64,000 nt of DNA from Monodelphis domestica (Eukaryota > Chordata > Mammalia > Didelphimorphia > Didelphidae). Positions 57,125 through 64,000 of this stretch are shown piece after piece. How positions within the stretch are numbered: the first letter of the stretch is position 1; each line of letters begins with the position of its first letter. Location of the stretch: assembly GCF_027887165.1 (NCBI RefSeq), contig NC_077230.1, forward strand, positions 37,523,351 to 37,587,350. The letters are read 5' to 3'. Under the pieces are notes generated by a model, which searched no databases, was not told the DNA's origin, and worked only from the letters and a program-made list of their open reading frames with translations. Made by a program: the position numbers and the translations under genes.

Positions 57125-57295
57125 TATTATATTATAACAACAATCCTGTCTTATAAATGATAAAATTGACACATAGAGGTTAAGTGACTTATCCAAGTTC
57201 CCACAACCACTAAGTTACCGAGGCCACTTTTGAACTCATCTTCCTCACTCCATGTCCATCATTCTAACCTCTGTGCAACCAAGTGGAGCTAGTCA
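57125..57295 (-). mobile_element. CORE-SINE (MIR/MAR1-like), minus strand
   Basis: ACAACAATCCTGTCTTATAA, AGAGGTTAAGTGACTTATCC, GAACTCATCTTCCTCACTCC and TAACCTCTGTGCAACCA. Diverged MIR-type. Confidence 0.6.
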
Positions 57296-58189
57296 TTGCT
57301 ATCAAGGACTTCTCTTTATTCCCTACTTCATATTTCACTGAACCCAATTTCATTAAATCATAAAGGGAAGAAATGGTAAATTCCATAGTGTTATAAACAA
57401 TAGGAATAGAACTATTTATTTCCTGGAGCATTTTTGTTTTTCATGACTAGAAGGTATAAGCAAAAGAATGAAGCTCTCTAAGGGTAGAATTGTATCAGGC
57501 ATTCCATGGTTTCAGTGGTATTTTATTGACAAAGGTCTTTTCCAAGACTCCAAATACAATGTTAATATTGATTTTGCAAAGTTATCTCACAGCTTCCTCT
57601 CCCTTTCTTAAATTCCAAACATTGCTGTCCCAACAGGGTTAGAATGCAAATATTTATATTTTCAATTTAAGGACAAAGAAAGTAATCTTATTTTCAGATC
57701 ATGGAGAATAGTAACTAAGACCATAAAACCAAGGCTCAGAAACACCAGTTCATCAGCCAGACTCTCTTCTAAGTTTATTCTTCATGTTTGTTTTTTAATC
57801 ATTTCTCCCCAGAGTTATTTTGGTGAGCCATGTACCCTCTCTCTACCATACCCAACCCTTCCAATCCCAAAATGTGTCTCACCAGTAGGAGTTGCATGAT
57901 GAGTAAAAGCTAGGTTTTTCAAAAGTCTTAAGATTTAGAACACTAGAACTGTCGTTAGGCACCATGGCCTTAAAGACTAAGGAGTTTCTCTGATAGAAAC
58001 TAAAGGAAAGGGTAGAAAACAAAGCAACTGAGGAAACAAGATTCTTTCTATAATTTGACTAATCCTAATTCTATCCTAATATTGTGTCTTTTAAAAAATA
58101 CTAATTTATTTCCATAATACCTAGCCTAATGTGCTGCAAGTAAGAGGCCATTTAGTAATTACATTTACATTAATGAATGAATTTATAAT
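57296..58189. other. Low-copy stretch without recognised gene
   Basis: Nothing recognised. Confidence 0.45.
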
Positions 58190-58265
58190 AATAATAGCAA
58201 CTTTATAAAGTATTTCAAGATTTGCCAAACACTCTATATGTACTATCTGATTTATAACTAAGTTC
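58190..58265 (-). mobile_element. MIR/MAR1-like fragment
   Basis: AATAGCAACTTTATAAAGTA, TTGCCAAACACTCTATATGT, ACTATCTGATTT: the distal part of a MIR-type element. Confidence 0.45.
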
Positions 58266-58339
58266 TTCTATTCCTTTACAAACGCATATGGGCATCTCCA
58301 CTTTGGGATTTGAGGAATTAAATATGGCATTTCAAGAAT

Positions 58340-58605
58340 AGCCTGAAAGGAAATTTTCCCTGTTGTTCACTTGTTTCAGTGTTATCTGACTTTTCATGAG
58401 TCTGTTTGGGAATTTCTTGATAAAGGTTCTGGGGTGGGTTTGCCTTTTCTGTCTCTGGTACGTTTTACAGATGAGGAATTGAAATGAACAAGGTTAAATG
58501 ACTTTCCTAGGGTCACACCATCAGTAAGTGTTTGAGGCTGAATTTTAACTTGGGTTTTCCTGTCTCTGAGCCTGGTGTTCTATCCACTGAACTTGCTTTA
58601 ATAAT
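58340..58605 (-). mobile_element. tRNA-derived SINE with RTE-type tail, minus strand
   Basis: On the plus strand: TTGTTTCAGTGTTATCTGAC, GGTTCTGGGGTGGGTTTGCC (RTE-type tail words), ACAGATGAGGAATTGAAATG, CTAGGGTCACACCATCAGTA, then the tRNA-like end GGTGTTCTATCCACTGAACT. Resembles the opossum RTE-mobilised SINE group. Diverged. Confidence 0.6.
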
Positions 58606-58920
58606 ACTCATCAGGATTCAAGTAGACACTTATCCATCATGAACTTATAAACAGTAATAAAGTGCTGCGATACAATAGACATCAAGGAATCTTTTGGGGG
58701 AAACCCCTCACTGCATCTCTCTACATTTGTAGAACTCTGGGACAAAGTTGGAAGGGTCTGTTGGCATTGTGAGATTTATCTATAATTGTCACCACTATAA
58801 ATGGATCCAGTGTAAAGGTTTCCCACAGTGGAAAATCGAGCATTTCAGGTCATGAAGGAAATCAATCACAAACATGGTTAAGTGCCTCTCTATGTAATAC
58901 ACCCACACACATATCCATTC
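58606..58920. other. Unassigned stretch
   Basis: Nothing recognised. Confidence 0.4.
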
Positions 58921-59120
58921 ATACTTATGTACATACCCCTGTCACTCTGCTAGGTTCTGAGGATAGAAGTACAGAAAGGAGAACAACTTTGCCTTCAAGG
59001 ACTTCTGCATGTTTCAGTGGAGGAGATCCCATATATTATACACATATATAGGAGTGAAACACAAAGAAGAACTCTAATAGTTGAAGGGAATCAGGGAAGG
59101 CTTCACACAGAAGATGCTTG
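58921..59120 (+). mobile_element. Ancient SINE/LINE-type repeat (L2/MIR-related)
   Basis: CTGCTAGGTTCTGAGGATAG, TTGCCTTCAAGGACTTCTGC and GGGAATCAGGGAAGGCTTCA are words of an old, widely dispersed mammalian repeat. The family is not certain. Confidence 0.45.
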
Positions 59121-59149
59121 AGCTACATTGCTTCTCTTTTAAAAACTTT

Positions 59150-59300
59150 TAAATTCTGTCCTAGTATCCATTCTACGACAGAGTAGGGCAAAGGCTTTCC
59201 CCAAATAGCTAGGAAGTGTCTGAGGCCACATTCGAACCCATGTCCTCTCACCTCTAGGACTGGTGCTCTATGAACTTGTGCTGCTTTGCTACATTGCATG
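59150..59300 (-). mobile_element. tRNA-type SINE fragment, minus strand
   Basis: GTCCTAGTATCCATTCTACG, GCTAGGAAGTGTCTGAGGCC, CATTCGAACCCATGTCCTCT and GACTGGTGCTCTATGAACTT show the reverse-complemented B-box and head of a SINE. Confidence 0.6.
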
Positions 59301-59379
59301 TGACAGGAAGAGAGTGACCCTATGCAAGGGCATGGAGATGGAAGATGGGAGATGGGGTGTTGGTTCTTGCTTCATTTGA

Positions 59380-60560
59380 TGATGTAATCGGACATTCCAT
59401 GCTCTCCAACCCCACGCCAGTCCCTCAACTCCTCGAGATACATAAAATAGCAGTTGTTTAGTCAAAGGAAACTTAAAAATTTCCTTTTGAAGTTGCAGTT
59501 TTTTTGGTAACCCTTTAAGACAAATTATACTAACTTTAGAATATCATTTAAAAAAAACTGAATTGTTGGTTTGGATGAGGTCATCTCTAACCCATTCCCA
59601 CATAGAGCTTTCCTGTCTTCCACTTCCCTCCCCTTTTAGGGATCACTGCAGACTCCCCCACCGAGTTTACAGGGAGGAGGAAAGGGAACTTCTTTGTACT
59701 TCCAAGAAATAGGAACCTGCGGACTGTGTATTTGGCACTGTGGAGGACAGAATCGTTGTTCTGGGCCACAAGAGTGAATCTCTGCCACATTTATCTCTGG
59801 AGACCTCTGATGTCTTTGACCCTGAGACTCCCTCCTCTCCGCACAGAGCTGGCACCACAGCAAGCTTGCTTACGGGGAAGAGTTCGAGAAGGGAATTAAT
59901 GGGATTTTAGTCTTGGGATTGTGGAAGTCTATAAGCTTCCCCAAGAAGGGAGGCTAAGGGACAGGATCTCCTTGAAAAATCTGGTAACTAATAGAGAAGT
60001 AAATCCAGTCAGTCCAGGAACTTCTCTTTTGGGCTACCATTGCCTTGGGATTTAGAGCAATGACGCGTTTCTTTCGCCACCAGTAAGTAATAAGACCCAG
60101 ACTTTGTGTATTCATCCCACACAGGGCACCTGACTTTGCCCTGACTTGATAAATCACCGCAAATAAAGTCCTTTATCCACTTTACAGATACAGTTAGCCC
60201 CAAAGCTCTGAGAAGCAAGTGAATACGAGAGTTTGGGGAGGATTTGCACCGAGATCGTGGGTGTCCTCCAGAGGGCTAGGCTGTGACACTGAACACAAAG
60301 ATCTGATGTGGAGCTGTAACAGTCGCCTAATCCTTGTAGGTTTTCTTAATAAGATTCCCACAACCCCCCACCCCCTCCCGACCGGGTCCCTTAGTCTTTT
60401 TGATGGAGGAAAGAGTGAAAGTCCAGATTGCAGGGAGAAAATAGAGCCTCTGAGGTCCTTTCTAGCACCAAACCTACCATTCTAGGAGCCTGCGTGAATG
60501 GACCTGCAATGTCTCTCCCTCCTGATGAAACGTGTTTCTGGGGTTGTTTTGTGGGAGATT
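59380..60560. other. GC-richer low-copy stretch with scattered CpGs
   Basis: Noticeably less AT-rich than the rest, with CpGs at for example 59415, 59434, 59661, 59719, 60063, 60075, 60236, 60254 and 60380, and a C-rich run at 60362-60380. Short overlapping frames (59587-59863 and 59954-60218, minus; 60219-60485, plus) have no known domain. No repeat recognised. It could be an unannotated exon/promoter, an old LTR or a conserved non-coding element. Confidence 0.4.
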
Positions 60561-61399
60561 CTGGCTATTCCCTATGTCTGCTTATAAGGAGAAAGTTGCT
60601 CTAGGGATTCCCTTTGCTTTTTGGTGGCCTTGAATGCCCAAGTCTATCATTTATCTATCTCAATAGCTATTTATAGCTACATCTCTGTCCACAATCACAT
60701 GCAAATCTATGGCTATATCTAAATGTGTACCTATGATTGGGTACACATTTATCTTGGGGCTATGTGAAAATGAAATGATACAAAATGATTATCCTAGTCA
60801 TAGGTAGAGTCCCTCCCTTCCCCTCCTTTGGATCTCTCTCTTCCCATTTATTCTCTTCCTAAAACTTTCCTATTCTCCACCTTTTCTGCACTACTTCCAT
60901 ACCTGCTGTTATGTCACCAGAAAGTCATTATTTTGGCATTTTCTGAAACCTGGTAAAATACTAGCTTTTATTTTTCTACTTATTTTTAGAAATCATAGAA
61001 TACATCAGTTCCAAGAAAAGAACATTTAGTAAAAATTCAATGAAAATAGCAACGACCTAATTTTGAAGTCTTGTAAAGAAAACGCCAATTGGGAAGGAAT
61101 TTTCAACATAGGAAATGTAGTTTATGATCAGTGGTGGTGGAGTCTGAGCACAGTACTGTGAGTTTGGACCTGATCTGAAGCTACACTTATATCCTAGAAT
61201 TGGAAAGGCTACAGACTGTTGAGTGAGATAGAAATGAGGAGCATGAATGCCCAACTCAAAGAGTAAAAAGGACAGTAGTTTATTCTTTTCCTCATGAGAA
61301 AGGTAGATGCCCTAATGGCAAATTCAATACAAAAATAGACATTTTATAGATTCCTAATGTGAGACTTCTCCCTCATCCCCCTTTTCTAGCCCCTGGACT
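60561..61399. other. Low-copy stretch without recognised gene
   Basis: Includes ATCTATGGCTATATCTA-like low complexity at 60640-60740. Nothing else recognised. Confidence 0.4.
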
Positions 61400-61785
61400 G
61401 TCAGCCTGGAGTCTGAACTTATGATTCTACAATCCCATGGATTGTAACCTGCTCAGGGTACAGTGAGGCATAATAAAAGTGTCATTTTAACTTTCTTAAG
61501 AGATAAGGAAGCAACTGAGTTTTTTATTGCCTCTTGAATTGGGGGCTTTTGTCCATTTTTCCAGGCTTGTCCCGGAGTCTTCTAGATAAACAGTTAACAA
61601 AAAATTAACAAACTAGCCCTCCCTGGCCCCCTCTTATCTGGAGGTGCCAAATGGGTGCCTCTGCCCCAAGAATAATGGGGGGAGGCACAAGCTTAGTAAG
61701 ATAAGTGCCCACTCAATTTTATCTCATTCACTATGAACTCCTTAATCCAGTCAGAACCATGGGAAATTTCTTAATCTCACACTCC
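61400..61785 (-). mobile_element. Candidate LTR (ERV), minus strand
   Basis: On the minus strand it opens TGTGAGATTAAGAAATTTCC at 61785, has a GC-richer middle (61600-61690), and near the far end a polyadenylation-type signal (CAATAAAAAACTCAG). The layout is that of an ERV LTR. Ends are approximate, no internal sequence seen, so a solo LTR at best. Confidence 0.4.
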
Positions 61786-62940
61786 AAAAGAAGAAATTCT
61801 CTCAAGAAGCAAGTATCTCATTTTTATGAAGGGACATATGTAAGATTCTGAGACCAGAATAAAAGAAAAATCCTTTACTAGACAAGAAATACTTTTTCTA
61901 GCCAAATGTAGTAATATGTATTTCCTCCCTTCATTTTTCCCTAAAGTAACTTTTTAAGTTGCCAATATTTCCTGAAGTAAACTCTTTGAAGTTTTAATGC
62001 AAAGACTAGGCACCTGATTCCCTTTTTATTTAAAAAAACCTAGGAATATAAAATAGTCAATGAGAGTTCAATTTTGGGGGGTTAATTGCCTCCAAAAGGA
62101 ACCTGTGCATTTCTTCAGGCTCCAACAGTCACAGAACCCAGCTGCCAACTGTCATATTCTATAGTTCTATATATCTGTCTGATGGTTTCAGTGGACTTCA
62201 TTTCCCTCAACCCAATACTTTTAAAAGGTCTATACATTGGCTAAATCCCAAAATACATAATTCAAAAATGTTCTCTCAGGAAATGTGAGGTCCTAGTAAA
62301 AAGAAAAGTGGACAAGGTATCAGGAAATCTAGACCTCAAAACCCAATCTTAGCCCATAGCCATTCTATTAACATAAGAAGCACCAGACTGAAGCTTCAAC
62401 AAAGAATAGAGACAGTGTGAGGACTACAGTTTCCCTCTCAGGATGTGAGAGGGAGAGAAGCATATTGCCCCATTATTTTATCCAGATTATGGGATGCACT
62501 TTTAGAGAGAGACATCAGATATGGACTATTGGGTTAAGGTTAAAGTTTGGAAGACTTCACATTTTTCCTAATGACCAGGGAAGCAATCTCATTAATGTGA
62601 TGCCCAGACTACTGCAGAAGACGATGGATTCCATGTGGCCTAAATTTCATTATATAAGTCTTTGGGGCAAGGCTGCCATAGCTAGGCCATTATCTGGTCC
62701 TAATCATCAAGCCAAAAATATTGGACCAGAGCCCCAGCTGGTCCTTTGCTATGTTTTGACCAATGGACAGAGATGATTTTTTCCAAATTTCCACACCCTG
62801 TTTATTGGTGTCTTCATCACAATGATAGAAAAAGTGTCACATTTTTGGTTAACTAAAGGATCAATAAGTTGTATTTAACTATAGGGTCAATATTGTATTT
62901 TATTTACTATTATGATTCCAAATGACCAAACAAAGCAAAC
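61786..62940. other. Low-copy stretch; unassigned 119-codon frame
   Basis: An open frame at 62417-62776 (plus) of 119 codons has no family I know. It contains a mixed, non-repetitive composition (CTFRERHQIW, GRLHIFPNDQG). With no neighbouring exons or context I do not call it a gene. Nothing else recognised. Confidence 0.35.
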
Positions 62941-63008
62941 ATTTCCATATACAAAAAAAGATATTACACAAAAAATTACAAAGCTCCTACATGTTTAGCT
63001 TACTCTTC

Positions 63009-63011
<3 letters not shown>

Positions 63012-63062
<51 letters not shown>
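63012..63062. repeat. (TA)n microsatellite
   Basis: About 25 TA units. Confidence 0.95.
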
Positions 63063-63065
<3 letters not shown>

Positions 63066-63292
63066 GATCATGTTAACAAGTATCTCAGCTCCTCCTAACC
63101 CTCCCCAAATCATATTGGATATCATCAGGGAGGCCAACATGATCATATAAAGTTTTTCATGTCTTATTTTTCTTTTCACTTTCTAGATGTAACATTCTCA
63201 ATTTATTTTTCCATTTTAGATCTGTGGCTGTGTATGATGTTCTGCTTCTACTCATTTAGCTGTTCATTATTTAGTATAGTTCTTTCCAGGGT

Positions 63293-63402
63293 TTTTTTTA
63301 ATCACTGTTCTTTTTAATGGCACAACAGTATTCCATCACATTCATAAAAGAGTTTTTTTAATCACAGTTCTTTTTAAAGGCACAATAGTATTCCATCACA
63401 TG
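63293..63402 (+). repeat. Direct repeat, 60-bp period
   Basis: TTTTTTTAATCACTGTTCTT... and TTTTTTTAATCACAGTTCTT..., each reaching TATTCCATCACA, with only a few differences. A local duplication within the L1 fragment. Confidence 0.8.
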
Positions 63403-63560
63403 CATATGCCACAATTTGTTTAGCCATTCCCAAACTGGTGAGCATCCCCTCAGTCTCCAGTTCTTTAATTTTTTTCACCCCAAAGAGAGCTGCCCAAAAC
63501 TTCTTAGAACATATGGGCTCTTTTCCTTTTTCCCTGATCTCCTTGTGAAAAGGAAAATAT

Positions 63561-64000
63561 CTTTATTGTTCTTATATTATTGATGATAAACCAAGTGATC
63601 ATATGTAATCATTTAGGTAGGTAACTCCAACTATGATTCTTAGAAAGAGTTAGACCTAATTAGTAAACTGTGCATAAGATATCAATTATAATAATAGAAT
63701 ATTAACCATAGTATTATAAAGGATATAGTTTGGCGTATTAGAATATTATAGCTCCTGCATAGAGTAAGAGCTTTTACTTGAAGAATAAATCTTCAGTTCT
63801 GTGAAATCATGAAGAGAAGCTGAAACTTGTGCAGTAGGAAATAAGCTGCTCATTTGGAATGGTGTGTGTAGAGCTGGCCTGATAAGATCATAGGAAAACA
63901 AACTTGGCATGTCCATATTCTGTTTGATCCTGTGAAAATTTACTCATTACAGGCTTCCTAGAGTATTTATGGCAGAAAAAAATTGCTTTGACCTTATGCT
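63561..64000. other. Unassigned AT-rich stretch to the window edge
   Basis: Nothing recognised. Confidence 0.4.

Larger units (their letters stand above)
62941..63560 (-). mobile_element. L1 3'-end fragment with (TA)n and an internal 60-bp duplication
   Basis: On the plus strand: TTCTCAATTTATTTTTCCAT, CACAACAGTATTCCATCACA, TTTAGCCATTCCCAAACTGG, CACCCCAAAGAGAGCTGCC, the L1 ORF2-end/3' UTR order seen at 41460-41580. A (TA)n microsatellite lies in the tail side (63012-63062). The stretch 63293-63342 recurs at 63353-63402 (period 60). Confidence 0.6.

Noticed and set aside
62417-62776. 119-codon plus-strand frame as a possible gene
   Set aside because: No recognisable domain, no exon or promoter context, no second supporting frame; chance cannot be excluded. 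Left inside an unassigned stretch.

Overview
This looks like a marsupial nuclear genome, most likely an American opossum (Monodelphis-like). The reasons are AT-rich DNA packed with marsupial-type LINE-1 (L1), about 200-bp tRNA-derived SINEs of the opossum SINE1 type, CORE-SINE (MIR/MAR1-like) fragments, gammaretrovirus-like endogenous retroviruses (ERVs), and a 681-bp SPIN-like hAT transposon, a horizontally transferred family known from opossum. I recognise no intact host gene or host exon. The only host-gene-derived sequence identified is a processed pseudogene of C1D. The species call is inference.

Layout. 1-8.7 kb: the 5' end of one L1, then a full-length minus-strand L1 (1837-7683) with an 18-bp target-site duplication (TSD), inserted into a much older L1. 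Its ORF1 lacks the coiled-coil/RRM middle. 9.3-12.2 kb: an L1 5' end that runs into a degenerate tandem array of a 54-bp unit, whose consensus encodes an 18-residue repeat (LELKPDQAEKEDIFSPGQ). 13.1-16.6 kb: a 5'-truncated plus-strand L1. 19.2-29.6 kb: an ERV cluster with a minus-strand provirus (3' LTR, pol), an opposing plus-strand gag-pol, and other LTRs. 30-42 kb: a mosaic of L1 fragments that have taken in the C1D retrocopy, SINEs, a 5'-truncated L1 and the SPIN element, several with clear TSDs. 45-46.5 kb: two L1 3' ends inserted at one target sequence, leaving three copies of a 17-bp site. 47.8-51.1 kb: an old L1 (spacer, ORF1, 5' UTR) split by another L1. 51.1-64 kb: mostly low-copy sequence with hAT MITEs, CORE-SINEs, microsatellites, a somewhat CpG-richer stretch (59.4-60.5 kb), a candidate LTR and a terminal L1 fragment.

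Nothing here looks like a working gene system. The window is a gene-poor, layered record of transposition. The relative order of many insertions can be read directly from TSDs and from elements that resume on both sides of an insert. The best candidates for something undescribed are the 54-bp/18-residue array, the ORF1-deleted full-length L1 with a splice-like junction, and the reused L1 target site. Family names come from memory of the sequences, without a database search.
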